64,000 nt of DNA, taken from positions 124,001-188,000 of the forward strand of contig NDFF03000370.1 of the NCBI GenBank assembly GCA_002150815.3, in the 5' to 3' direction. The position numbers were made by a program, and so were the translations under genes. The notes below the pieces were generated by a model. The model worked only from the letters and a program-made list of their open reading frames with translations. It ran no database searches and was not told the DNA's origin. This document shows, in pieces, positions 49,515 through 60,854 of this stretch. Numbering within the stretch: position 1 is the first letter of the stretch; the number at the start of each line of letters is the position of its first letter. The stretch is from Grammothele lineata. Taxonomy: Eukaryota; Basidiomycota; Agaricomycetes; Polyporales; Polyporaceae.

Positions 49515-49930
49515 CTTTTTGCGGGTTTAGATTCTGTTGGTCGGGACAGGGTAGAGGGATGGGGGTTGCCCAGGTTTGTAGCGTCAATCGAGTAGTTATA
49601 ATCCTCCTGCGCCGTTAGAGACAGGCTTGCAGTGAACTTGCGGGTAGGTACAACTGGAGCAGGATAGAAGAGTATACAAAGCGAAGTGCCGGCATGATCA
49701 AACGCGTAGGACGCGCGAAAGCGAAATTTCAGAAATATGAGTCACGTGCTGGAGACCTGACCAGTAGACGCTGTGATGTCGAACGCTCCTCACCTTGTTC
49801 TAGTCGTCGTCTGCCACTGTACAACTCCTTACGCCATCCTCTGTCTTTCGTTGCTAGGCCGTTGATCAACGTGAATGTGAGTGCTAAGTATACGCATAAG
49901 ACTTCTTACCCAACCTCCCATTTCAACAGC
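49515..49930. promoter_or_regulatory. Bidirectional promoter interval, Syo1 / Fip1
   Basis: Only 416 bases separate the two divergent start codons, so both promoters and 5' UTRs must share this interval. The sequence contains CT-rich stretches toward the Fip1 start but no clear TATA box. Confidence 0.6.
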
Positions 49931-52172
49931 ATGGATGACGATGACAGCTACTTGTACGGAGAATCGGCTACGGAGGAGCTGGTCAAGCCTGCGGCCGTGG
50001 AGACATCTGGTGAGACTCTGGTTGCGGGAAGAGGGATTCCTACTCCCCTATACCTTTCTTGTACTTCGTCAATAAGTGCAATGGAATTCACTTTTCTCTC
50101 CATCTCGCGTGATTCTCAGTGCCACAACCGTGAGTTGCTAGAGACACTGGTTCGTTCGCAAGCTCTCCTCACGTATGGGCCTCACATAGAATATCCGTCG
50201 AGCAGACGCGCTCTATAACAGAAGGGCTCGTCGCCAAGCTTGAAGAGCAAGCCGCAGATGCCACCGACGGCGACGGTGGGGACCCAGAAGAACCGGCAGA
50301 AAACGGTGACGAGGAAGAGGAGGATGAAGAGGATGAGGACAGCGAGGACGTACGTTCTAGTCCAGAATTGTTTAATAACGATCTCACTGTCCTCTACAGG
50401 ACGTTGAAATCATTATGGATGAGCCAGCGAAGTCGCATTCATTAGACTTGCGGTAAGTACAACATGTCTCGTTTAACTTCGCCGCCGCCCTCAGACATGT
50501 GCTCCTATGCAGGAATCAAAGGCCAACAGCACCGCGTTCGGCTTCCACGCAGTCAACGCCAGTACCCAAAGGTGATGCAACGCGCATACAGCCTATTTAC
50601 TCAGTTGCTCACACTTCCTTAGCCCCTCACCGACCACCACCTTCGTTAACGACCGAGTACACCCCTATAGACCGGGCTGCCATTAGCAAGATCTCGGCCA
50701 CGCCACAGCCCGCGTCGCAGAGTTCGCAACCATCTGGGGCTACTGCTACGTCTCCTGAGAAGCCAGCAGACGGCGACAAAGACGGCGCGAAAGATGCAGG
50801 ACCCGACCCCAATACCTTACCGGCTCCCAGAGCACCTCCCTCACATCCTTCCATCAAACTCAATGAGACTGGTATGCTGGACGGACACTCAATACTGGAG
50901 TACGACCTCAATGCCATGGCGGAGAAGCCCTGGCGGCGACCGGGCTCTGACCTGAGCGATTGGTTCAACTACGGCTTCGACGAGATGACCTGGCAGATGT
51001 ACTGCAACCAGCGGCAGAACATGGTCGAGCACGCTGGCATGTTGAAGACCAACGTCCTCGTACGTCGCTTTTGTTTATTGCTCAGAGCATCCCGCACACG
51101 AGCTAACTGTCCTGTACCAACTGTAGAACTTCTCTGGTCTATCTGAGGAGCAACTTCTCGCCCTTCCCCAAGACGTACGTACCATGGTCATGGCCGGCGC
51201 GACGACCGTTATGGCTGGTGGCGGCGCTGGCGGGCCAGGAGGCGGAGGGATGATGCCCATGAACGGCGGGCCGATGATGAACCAGATGATGAACATGGGC
51301 CCGATGATGAACCCCATGATGGAAATGGGCGTCGGTATGGGTGACATGGGCATGATGCAAGACGGCGGCGCAGGAGGGCCCAACGGCGGCGGGCAGGGCA
51401 ACCCCGACGGTCAGGTCGGGATGGGCATGGGCGTCGGCGAAGGTTTCGGTCCAGGCGGCGGCGCAGGGCAGGGCATGATGGGCATGGGAATGAACCCCGA
51501 GTTCGCGATGCAGGTGAGTGTCTAGGCAAGGCGTAGCCCGAGTGAAGCTTATGCGCGTGTACCTCAGGACCCGAGTGCAATGGGCCAACAGATGTACCCT
51601 GGCATGGAAGGGAGCGGTACCCCTGGACCTGTCGTGCCGTCTGCCCCGCGCGCAGGTCCGCAGGCACAGTTCCGCGGGCGTGGAATGGCACCCGGAACGG
51701 GTATGCGTGGCCGTGGTGCTGCATTTGCCGGTCGTGGACGAGGTATGTGGGACCCCATCATGTCGTAGAGAGCAATAGCTGAGTTAAATGGATCCTGTTC
51801 TAGGCGTGCCTGTGCGTCCCGCATCGCCGCTCCCGCCGAATGTCCCTACCGGGCCGCGAAACAAGAATAAGTACAAGGACATCGACGGCAGTGCCCCTGC
51901 TGTAGACGGTCTGGACTACGGTGGCGGCGGTGGCAACAGTACGACCGGAGAACGGGAGCGAGAGCGGGAGCGTAGCGAACGCAGTGAGCGCAGCAGCGAT
52001 AGGAAGGAGCGAGGTACGCCTGATACGGACGAACGGGATCGGAGTAGCAGGTCAGTTTTCGTTCGTTTCTTTGAAGGGCTAGCCTGGGACTGATGTCTGC
52101 GCAAAACGTAGGAAACGAAGAGCCTCCCCTGGAGATCGAGAGGAGACCAGCAGAAGCTCAAAACGGAGATAG
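49931..52172 (+). CDS. FIP1: Fip1, pre-mRNA 3'-end processing factor
   Basis: Fip1 is a subunit of the cleavage and polyadenylation factor and tethers poly(A) polymerase. Exons: 49931-50009, 50222-50349, 50400-50452, 50513-51059, 51127-51513, 51568-51742, 51804-52050, 52112-52172 (1677 nt, 558 aa). The start MDDDDSYLYGE opens an acidic N-terminus ending in EDVEIIMDEP. The Fip1 signature is AMAEKPWRRPGSDLSDWFNY followed by GFDEMTWQMYCNQRQ. A Met/Gly-rich region, an RGRGMAP-type RG stretch and a C-terminal Arg/Glu/Ser-rich tail (RERERERSERSER) follow, like metazoan FIP1L1. The first intron (50010-50221) is long; the acceptor at 50221 was selected because it alone is in phase and joins to EGLVAKLEEQ. 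The gene appears intact. Confidence 0.93.
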
Positions 52173-52396
52173 CTTCCAGCTATCACCTCTTGTCTATCAC
52201 CCTTTGTTGTTTGATATCCTTTCGGTTTTATGTATCCTATTACTGCTTTCCGCTTCGTGCGTACGACTTCAATCCGCTGTCTATGCGTTGGCACTCTTTT
52301 CTTATATTCGGTCGGTCGAACGCTCAAGTAGCACGGAGGAATATATGCCGTATTAGATGAATGTATGCGGTACAAATGAGCCAACCTCTAGCCCTA

Positions 52397-53266
52397 CTAT
52401 GAAGGAGGAGCTTGGCCGTCCTGCGCCTCCGGCTCCAGGCTCTTTTTGAATCCCTCCAGCGTCCTCGCCAGCTTCCCTCCGCTCGCCTCGCCCAGCACCA
52501 TTGTCAGCTGCGCTGCGGGCGCGCTGAGCAGACCTACAATCTGCGCCCTGAGTGTGTCCAGCGTCGGCAGCTCCGACACACTCTGCACACCCTCCGCCAT
52601 AAATAGCCTGCCCTCAATGAGAGCCCCGAGCAGCTTGAGGTCGGGGACGGGCGTTGGCCGCTGCCGCTTGGGTCGCCGCCCCGGTACGAATGCGGCCTCA
52701 GCGGCCTTACGCTCGTCCTCGAGTTCCTTCTCCGTCTTCGGTACGCGTGGAGGTACGGAACGGGCGAGCACGCGCAGGACGGCCTTGAGCTGCGGCGGGT
52801 TGAGGTTGGGGAAGGAGAGCGCAGCGAGCGAACTGTTAATGTTCTTCGCAATGCCCTTGCGTGTCGCGTTGTTGAACGCATCCATCTCGCGGAGCGCGAC
52901 CCCAAAAAGTGAGGTGCGAAGAATGGTGAATGTCGGCACTGCGGGGGGAGCGGCCGGAGTGGGTGTGGGCGACGCTAGGGAGGCCGGGGTGCCAGCATGC
53001 TTGATCGCGGCCGCAGCAATTTCTGCGCGGAGCTGGATGAGACGCTTGGCGGAGAAGTCGGTGTGCTCGAAGAGGATGAGGGGTGCCGTGTCTGTCGACT
53101 GGAGAAGACGGATGTACTGGTTGTAGAGATATGTCTTGCGCTCGGAGTAGACTCGAGGGGTGGGCTTGCGAGGATAGACTCGTGGCGGTTGTAAAGAGAG
53201 GGCGTATGTCCGAGATGGAATGAGGATCGGCCGAGCCACAGGCGACCTGGATGCTGAGGCCAACAT
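52397..53266 (-). CDS. Mitochondrial large-subunit ribosomal protein uL10m
   Basis: A single exon of 870 nt encodes 289 aa. The frame is open upstream to 53377, but the Met at 53266 (MLASASRSPVARPIL) begins a typical mitochondrial targeting sequence rich in Arg and Ser, so I chose it. The L10 core follows: RKTYLYNQYIRLLQSTDTAP, LILFEHTDFSAKRLIQLRAE, then FTILRTSLFGVALREM. The C-terminal part FMAEGVQSVSELPTLDTLRA QIVGLLSAPAAQLTMVL, with the ending LEGFKKSLE, is the canonical uL10 ending that contacts the stalk base. Its 3' end faces the Fip1 stop 224 bases away. Its 5' end is divergent from the DNA methyltransferase gene. Confidence 0.86.
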   Translation of the reverse strand: MLASASRSPVARPILIPSRTYALSLQPPRVYPRKPTPRVYSERKTYLYNQYIRLLQSTDTAPLILFEHTDFSAKRLIQLRAEIAAAAIKHAGTPASLASPTPTPAAPPAVPTFTILRTSLFGVALREMDAFNNATRKGIAKNINSSLAALSFPNLNPPQLKAVLRVLARSVPPRVPKTEKELEDERKAAEAAFVPGRRPKRQRPTPVPDLKLLGALIEGRLFMAEGVQSVSELPTLDTLRAQIVGLLSAPAAQLTMVLGEASGGKLARTLEGFKKSLEPEAQDGQAPPS

Positions 53267-53750
53267 CGCGGCCAGGCGGAAGGTGTGCGAAGCAGACACG
53301 GATGGGACAGAGGACGTGTCTGCTTGGGCGCCTCGGAAACTCCTCTTGCTGAAGCCGCCGTACCCACGCTGCGACAAAGGCCTGGCGGCTTCCTGCTGCG
53401 CCCTTCCGGCTTTACTCCTGCACCATCCGTCGTGGATCCAGTTCTATCCTCCAGACACATTCCCGGCGCACTTTCCCATATTGTCTTCTCGCTTGTGTTC
53501 TCGTCCTAGCAAAAACTCGCGTTCCTCTGCCTCCGCCACAGTTGCCACCCGCGGTGCGGGTGCGCCGGTGAGTATCTTTCGCCATTTTACCCGTTGCCGC
53601 AGTCCTAACGCTCTCCTGTTAACTTCGTGTAAGCCAGTGTTCTTTCGCCACGCTCTAACCCCGTTTCACTCGGTAAGTTGAGATCCCTTTACAGCATAAT
53701 CCCTCGTGCTCAACGATTTTATGTATACGATTTCTTAGACCCAACCATCC
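53267..53750. promoter_or_regulatory. Bidirectional promoter interval, uL10m / DNA methyltransferase
   Basis: The 484 bases between the two divergent starts must hold both promoters. CT-rich sequence of the type seen at basidiomycete transcription starts lies at about 53430-53520. I see no TATA consensus and nothing coding beyond extension ORFs. Confidence 0.55.
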
Positions 53751-56700
53751 ATGTCGCGTCGTGCGAACCGGCCCACCGCGTTTGAAGTTTCGTTTGGTTC
53801 AGATGGCTCAAGTTCTTCGACTGGCCGCCTTTCACGAGATGCCGGCGCTGCGTCCGAGCCAAGTGCCCGTCGTGGGCGCGAGCCGGATCCACGCCCGCCA
53901 CAGGTGAGTATTCTCGCTACTGGAATGGAGATATGTATCGATCGGTTTGCAGGATGGTCGGCGCGGTCAACAACATTCCTCAAGTCCTCCACCTCGGCCA
54001 GAGCCTCGTAAAAAGACAGGTCTCCCCGTCCGTGGTGAGTTTGCCGGGACCAGCGATGAACGGCACGGATCTCAGATACGAAACCATTTGCCATAGGTCG
54101 CGCATACGTTCCATCCGGCGACGAACTCCGAGAGACAGAGGCGACTGTCATACGAGGTGAAATCGTCGACGAAGTTCTTCGCTCTGAGAACTCCGCGAAA
54201 CCCATCCGCGTACTCACCGACTTCGAAATCTTCCATCCTGCTCGTGGCTTTGAATACATTTCGCTCGACTTTCTCCATCAGGCGAATCCTCAGCGTGATC
54301 AGATTGAGGCAGTGGGATTTGTTGCTCCAGTTTTTCTGAATGAGGAGGACGTCGGTCAGGAGGATGATCTCGACCTTGATGACCTACAACGGCTCCGAAC
54401 GTCTGCGATATTCGTTTACTCAGTCAACTTTGAGAACATCGATGAGTATGTATCATGCTTGCCTTTCTGCGCCTCCTCCCGGAACATTCTGATCAACTTT
54501 GCACAGTCCACTTTATATTGAGACACGGTGGGCTTGGTATTGTCTGAAGGCACCCTCAGAGAAGTACCGGTCCCATCACGCACGTTTCTATCGGCCTATT
54601 CGTATCTCCCAGCTGGTGATCTCGGCCTCGCTAGAGGGTCGGGTAACGACGTTGGACGAGTTCCGGAAAGAGTATGTCGGCTCTTGGGACCCTGCCCTTG
54701 GCGAGCGCATCCAAGAGCGAGACTTCAAGGAGGCGGTAAGTATCGTCCCGCGACGCCGACCTATACATGACTGACGAGGTGGTTCTAGGTACCCTTCTTG
54801 GAGACTACTATTCAGGACCTGGACAGCTCATCGAAAGAACGGGTTCTCTCTTCTCCAGTTGTGAAAGAAATTATGCAGCTCCACCGTAGCGGCCGTTGGT
54901 CCACCTTCTATTCTCAACTCCCTCGCCTCTCATACCGCGGGCCTCCGGGGCCTATTTCGCACCAACGACCTTCACAGCTGATCGGGGACTGGGATCTCCT
55001 GGTCCTTCGTCCAGAGTATCAGACTCCCACTCATGTGACCCCTTTGATAGACAGCCTGTCCCGAGGGTTGTTTCATGAACACATGTATGTTGTTGGAGCG
55101 CCACCGAAGTTCCCTAGTAGAACTTTCCTCAAGAAGCAGGAATCAGAAAGGAGGTCTTTCTTGCTAAGCCTCCTCGCCCGCTGTACGGCTGTGGATGGCA
55201 ACAAACTCTTCTGGCCTATGTCTGGCAGGATCTATGACAACTTCTGGAGTGCTGTAAGGATCAATGATGAGCACTTCAAGGTGAGCTAAGTGTAATGGTG
55301 TTTACACCGTACTTAGCATTAGCAGGTTGGAGACTGTGTTATTGTGCCAGCTGGCTCATGGGCGGGTAGAACCTCAGCTGGCATACCTGAGAATCCCTTA
55401 GAAGCCACAGAGGGTACTTCTCTAGCAGACTTCCATCTAACAGTGCAACCAACTATGTGCAGGTTTGGGAAGATCATCTACATGGATCAGCAGAGGAAGG
55501 AGCTCCATGTCCAGTGGTTTGAGCATTCTTCCAAGACCCTTCTTGGAGAGATTTCAGACCCTCAGGAATTGTTCCTCTGTAACCTCTGTGGCACCATTGA
55601 CCTCCAACACACTCGGGTGGTTGGCAAGGCTCTTGTTTACCAATCACCTAAAAACAAGACACCAGAGCCTCATGAATTCTTCTGCAGGTAAGATGAGACT
55701 TGCATTAATCATTTACTAGGTACATTCATGTTGCAATTCATTTGCAGATTTATGTATAATGAGACAGATGGATCCTTCTCAGACATTGCGAACACTCTGG
55801 CCATGCCTTCACCCCCTCCTGATAACTGCCCTAACTGCCTGCTCACCAGTCAGAATGCAGATGACCTGGCATGCATCTCTGTTAAGCATGGAGTCTCCTA
55901 CCTGGGTATCACATATCATCCAAATGACTATGCACTGTTCAAGTCAGAGGATGGTCCAGCAGAGATAGGTAGAATTAAGTTCATTGAGCTTCCATCTACC
56001 TCCTCTGGAGAAACTCATATCTCCTATCACCCACTTGGACATGCATTCTGGTATTGAAGGAGCACCTACTCAGCTCTATGATGTGGTAAGCATTGTCACC
56101 TATGGAACATATCTTAGATTCAGACTGTTTCTCCTCAGTCTGAACTCTTCTTTACTGAAAGTTACAATGGGAAGAAGAAACCTATCACAGATCTTCTCTC
56201 CAAATGTTTTGTAGTCCACCATTCTGTACTTCAGCCCACTTGGCTTGCTGCCTCTCCCCATCACTTTTTTGTTAGGTTCCAGATGACTTCCCCAAAGCCC
56301 CACTGGGACAGGAAGGTCTTGCTGAAGGCCAACCAGGTTCCAGCTTGTGAGTTCTGCTCCAAGGATAACTTGATGGAGTTCAATGCCCTGGCTGGGTTCT
56401 CTTCTGGCCTCAGGGCATTTGATCCCTTTGCAGGGGTTGGTGCCTTTGTGATGGCCATGGAGGAGACTGGCCACATCAAGCTTACCCATGCAGTAGAGAT
56501 CTCTCCCAGTGCTGCTGCCACACTGAAGTATATCTCCTCTTTTAATTATGTACCTATGTGCTCACCCTGAACACAGGGAGAACTCTCCATCTACTGTAAT
56601 GTACAACCAATGTGCCAATCTAGTCCTCAAATATGCGGTCAAAACCCATGCTGGACTGCAGGATGAGCCAGTCAATGATCTGAAGGGTGAGAAGGTTCTT

Positions 56701-58443
56701 CCACCTCCACCCAAACCTGAGGAAATAGACTGTATTATTGCTGGATTCCCTTGGTATATTTTATTCCTCTCCAAGCATACCATGAAGCTTGAACTGAACT
56801 TCCCAGTCAATCTCACTCCTCTCTAAACATGTTCATCAAGGTCAATGATAGGAAAAGGCACCTCATGCTCACCTTACTTTCCTGGGTGGACTTCCTTAAA
56901 CCCAAGTTCTGCATTTTTGAGAATGTCAAAGGCTTTTTCAACTTTAACCTTCATGCATCCCAAGCTGGGAGGTATAGAGTTGAAGGAGGGATTGAGAAAG
57001 GAGGACTCAAGTTCCTTGTACATGCTCTGTTGTCCATGAAGTAAATTGTTTAGCTTCTCCTACTATCAACTTGGTACTCACCCAATGCCACTCTGGCCTT
57101 CCTCTATTTGCTACTCTTCACAGGTATCAAGTAAGATTTAGCCTCCTACAGGCAGGCCACTACGGTACACCCCAAGCTCGAGTCCGATTTTTCCTTGTTG
57201 CAGCCCAGCAAGGCGAACCTCTTCCCCTCCTGCCACAGCCCACCCACAGCTCCATACTCAAGGAGTCCCTCGAGATCAAGCTCCCTGGGCTCAACAAACC
57301 TATCCAGGCCATCCTCACAGCACCCGGGACTGCGCCGTACAAGCATGTCTCAGTCGGAGAAGCCATTTCCGACCTCGTCTCATTCGATTGGTACGCCCTC
57401 ATTGCTCCCTACTCGACACGCATATCGATACCCTGCCTGCGTCTTCCACAAGGGCACCACCGCAGCAAACGACCACATCCTCGTCCCCGCGGCTCGTGAT
57501 TCCATGCGACCCACGCAAGCCGTGGTGTGGGCCGAGCACTAGGGGCCGGCGGTACGCAGAGGACAAGCCGCTCACACCGTTCCAGGCGTGGGCCCGACGC
57601 CCGCGCGTACACGACGCCGCGGACGAAGAGCGCGACCTCCAGCATTTCACGCGAGTGCTCAAGGCTGAAACTGTTGAACGGTGAGTACGCGCTCATGTAT
57701 CCTTCCATTCGCCGAGCCGGGTCGCTGACGAGAGCTGCCTTCTTCCCCAGAGTGCTCCAGGTTCCCATGCGTGCTGGAGCGGATTACCGCTGTGGGTTCC
57801 AGCTTCACCCGCATTGAGCATCCGCTAACGCCTATTGCATGCGCGCAGCACTCCCCAGCTACATACAGCCGTGGCATCTCGTAAATCCGCAAGCTGCAAT
57901 CCCGCGCGCCGGGTACATCAAGGGTTTCTATGGCCGCCTGGGTGGCGACGAATGGTTCCACACGACAGTGACGAACGTCGACCCGAGCGCGAAACAGTCG
58001 TACGTGCTTCATTATCGGGTACGTTGTTCATCGCCGCTACTCTGTTACGCAGAATATACAAGATACGAGACTTGTACTCACTTTTGAGCCCTGTTGATTT
58101 ACAGGACAAACGGATGTTTACCGTGCGCGAACTCGCACGTTCGCAAGGCTTCCCGGATTGGTTTACATTCGTTGTGGAAAAAGACGTTGCACAGGACAGG
58201 ATCGTCAAGACTGTAAGTGGCTTCTGATACTTCGAATCTTCTCGTTCCCCTTCGCTGCGACCGTTATGTTATATTGGAGCTGACGACGATAATTACGCGT
58301 GAGCACAGATGCTCCGGCAGATCGGGAATGCGGTACCATGGCCGGTAGGCGCGGCGTTGGGCCGGGAATTGCACAAGGCTCGGTTCAAGCGATGGAAGGA
58401 AAAGCGAGATAAGGCGATTATGATCGACTCAGACGACGAATAG
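53751..58443 (+). CDS. DNMT1-type cytosine-5 DNA methyltransferase (RFD-BAH-BAH-MTase), with a frameshift
   Basis: Exons: 53751-53903, 53953-54034, 54097-54445, 54507-54735, 54789-55280, 55326-55687, 55748-56085, 56139-56527, 56577-56753, 56807-57040, 57124-57390, 57453-57680, 57751-57791, 57849-58018, 58105-58212, 58309-58443 (about 1250 aa). Domains: a replication-foci domain (RVLTDFEIFHPARGFEYISL), two BAH domains (starting near VGDCVIVPAGSWAGR and HPNDYALFKSEDGPAEIGRI), and the catalytic domain with motif I FDPFAGVGAF, motif IV GFPCQSHSSLN (catalytic Cys, codon made by splicing), motif VI FENVKG, motif VIII QAGHYGTPQARVR and motif X QIGNAVPWP. It would maintain CpG methylation. Exon 7 carries one base too many: the frame PLGHAFWY ends in TGA, while the expected continuation SGIEGAPTQLYDV, then SELFFTESYNG, is in the next frame. 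Exons 6-10 are almost free of CpG. Otherwise all junctions are in phase. Confidence 0.93.
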
Positions 58444-59821
58444 GGACGAGGACCAGAGATAGGTTGTGGATGCCCGTTGGGCAGGTTTGCGTTTGGTCGG
58501 GTCCGAAACGGAATAGCGGAGAACAAGCAGATTGTACGATTATCAGAGCACCCTGGATATGTATATTTTGCGATATGTCGAACGCGCAAACAGAGTAGGA
58601 TACGCACTACAGGCTTGAATGTCCGCGCAAATCTTCATTACGATTCCCTATGCGAACGCGGCCACAGTCCGACCTCTTCTTCCAGCGATATCCGGAGGGC
58701 TCTTGAGCTTACCTCTTCTCAACGGGAATGGTGAGACTCTTGGGCGTTGGCACATCCGTGCGGCCCGTATACACGATGAGGACCTTCAAGCAAAGACCCA
58801 TCAACCTCCATGAGTCCGCAACATCAGGAATCCAGGACAGTAACACACACCTGTTTACGCCCACGCTCGTCGTCGTACTAGACATCGCGCCGTAGCGTTG
58901 AGTCAATCTGCTAGTTGTTTTTGCCATGTTATTGACCTCGTCCGTGACAAACCGCACCGTATGCACGACTAGCGGAGGCTACCGAAATCCGTAGACGTGT
59001 CTTAGTCGCGTCGGTCTTCGCCCAACATTATTTGGAGAGAGAACCTGCGGAAGGCGATGTGCCTGTGAACGGTCTTGCCATTGCAAAGACAGTGACTCTC
59101 CGCGGGTGCGAAAAAGTCGAAGAGGGCGGAGTCGCTCGAGAAATGTCGCTACAACGCGAAGTCCTGCCTTCCCAATCGCGCTGTCGCGGATGCAACGAGC
59201 GCCAGTTTCCGGGCCGGGCTGACTGAGTCGTCTTGATTGGCTGGGCCAGGGACACCAGTCGAAAATGCCCCCATACGAATGCGAACACAAATTCAGCTCA
59301 TGCATGACACCGAGGCAGGAGGATTGGTAATGTCGCGCCTGCAACTGGTTTTATATGCTTGTCCTCCGCAGTGTCGAACACTATTTCGCTGTCGTTATCA
59401 TTTCCCTCAACGGCCGCTGGGGAGTCTTTAAATTTGGAAGTTCGACGGGAGTGCGTGATCAAGTCAGCATAATGGTTGTACCCTCCGCAGGCCTCAATCA
59501 GTTTGATGGAAGAGCTTGGAAGTTAGAAAGGTCGTTAAGACTGGAGTCGGCAAGCCGACGTTCCAGAGCGCGATCTGAGATACACACGAGATGACGCGCC
59601 CGAGGAAGTCGGAACCCTCGGAGTTCGGATGCTGCGGCTTGGAGTCGTCGGGTGGGAGACCGCGCGATGGTCAATCATGGCTGTTCAGCTTTCGTTAATT
59701 CTATAACCGTCTCTCACGCTCACTCTCAGTCTTTCCTTCTACCTCCTGCCCGCCTTGACGCAGCCTGGTCCGTTGACGTACCCTCAAGAGCGCCTTCACA
59801 AGTCGTAAAAGTGCAGCAAAC
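58444..59821. other. Intergenic, DNA methyltransferase 3' flank and Ctr promoter
   Basis: About 1.4 kb between two genes on the same strand. The ORFs seen are short, overlap on both strands and show no domain. CT-rich sequence precedes the Ctr start (about 59700-59760). I do not support any gene here. Confidence 0.5.
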
Positions 59822-60854
59822 ATGATGGGAAGCGGCTGGGAGGACCACCTCCACCTCGCATTGCTAGGCGAGCATGTTCTGGTGGACGGTCTCCACCTGG
59901 ACTCGGCGTGGTCATTCATTATCGCCTCTCTCTTGACTATTGCCATCTGCGCATCGGAAAGGTATGTCGCTTCTGCTGTGTCCGTCTTGCAAGGGCGGCT
60001 TGTCGACCCGCACACGCTCCAGGATCTTGACATACGCTATCTCGAAGAAGTGGAACCCCTGGACACACCGACGACCATCACGTTTTGCCAATGCACTATG
60101 GTCGGCATGCCTTTATTGGTTTGTCACTTTTGCTAGATTGTGAGTATTGTTGAAGGGAAGGTGGATGCATTAGCGACGTTGGTCGTGTGCCGAATGTCGC
60201 GTATTGAACGTCGTGCCTGTCTTCAGGATGTACATGTTGATAGGGATGACGTTCAGCTTTGGGTGAGTCCATCTTGCTCCTTCCCAGATTTCTTCTATAA
60301 CATACTCGTGCGCATAGGTTGATCGTCATTGCGGTAACAACCCTCGCGGCGGGTCAGTTCATTATTGAGTATCTGGACTCTGCCCCGCGAGACCACGACG
60401 AGTACGTCTCTTACGTCCCCCATCTCTTCCGTTCTCTCACCAGTCACCGGCTGCGCTCCTTCTCCCTCCACACAGCTACGAACACCTCACCATGAAAGAA
60501 GCCCTCCTCCACTCCCCTCACGACGACGACCCCTTCGGCCCCGAACCCTCCCCCGTCTACCCGCCCTCGCGCCCCGCCCTCAACCCGGGCCCCAGCCCCG
60601 GCTCGTCCAGCTCGGGTACCCGCCCCCGCTCGCGCTCGAAGCCCGAGAGCATCTTCATCCACCCGAACGAGTCCAACCTCGCCCGCGCGGACGCCGCGGC
60701 CGCGCAGCTCGGGCTCGCGGGCGACACCGAGCGCGTGCAGGCGGGGGTGTACGCCGCCGCGGGCGCGGACGCGTGGGAGCACGGGCGGGGGCGGGACGTC
60801 GCGCGCGAGCTGCTCCTCGGGGGTGCGGGGAGCAGTAGCGGGGGCGGCCGGTAG
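59822..60854 (+). CDS. Ctr-family copper transporter
   Basis: Exons: 59822-59961, 60023-60139, 60227-60262, 60318-60401, 60476-60854 (756 nt, 251 aa). Three transmembrane helices are visible: WSFIIASLLTIAICASE, then after the loop RFANALWSACLYWFVTFARL the second helix MYMLIGMTFSFGLIVIAVTT with the copper-coordinating MxxxM (MLIGM), running close into AAGQFIIEYL. The linker KKWNPWTHRR between helices 1 and 2 is typical of fungal Ctr proteins. The N-terminus is short and has His but no Met-rich Mets motif, which points to a vacuolar or low-affinity type rather than a high-affinity plasma-membrane importer. The cytosolic tail is about 125 aa, Ser/Pro- and then Ala/Gly-rich, with no Cys-His cluster. 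The first of two adjacent Met codons is taken as start. Confidence 0.85.

Noticed and set aside
49694..50218. 174-aa ORF covering the start of Fip1
   Set aside because: It reads through the first Fip1 intron and upstream DNA; the ATG at 49931 with the intron 50010-50221 gives the conserved protein.
53266..53377. Upstream Met (53377) as start of uL10m
   Set aside because: The extra 37 residues are not a targeting sequence, whereas the Met at 53266 starts a typical mitochondrial presequence.
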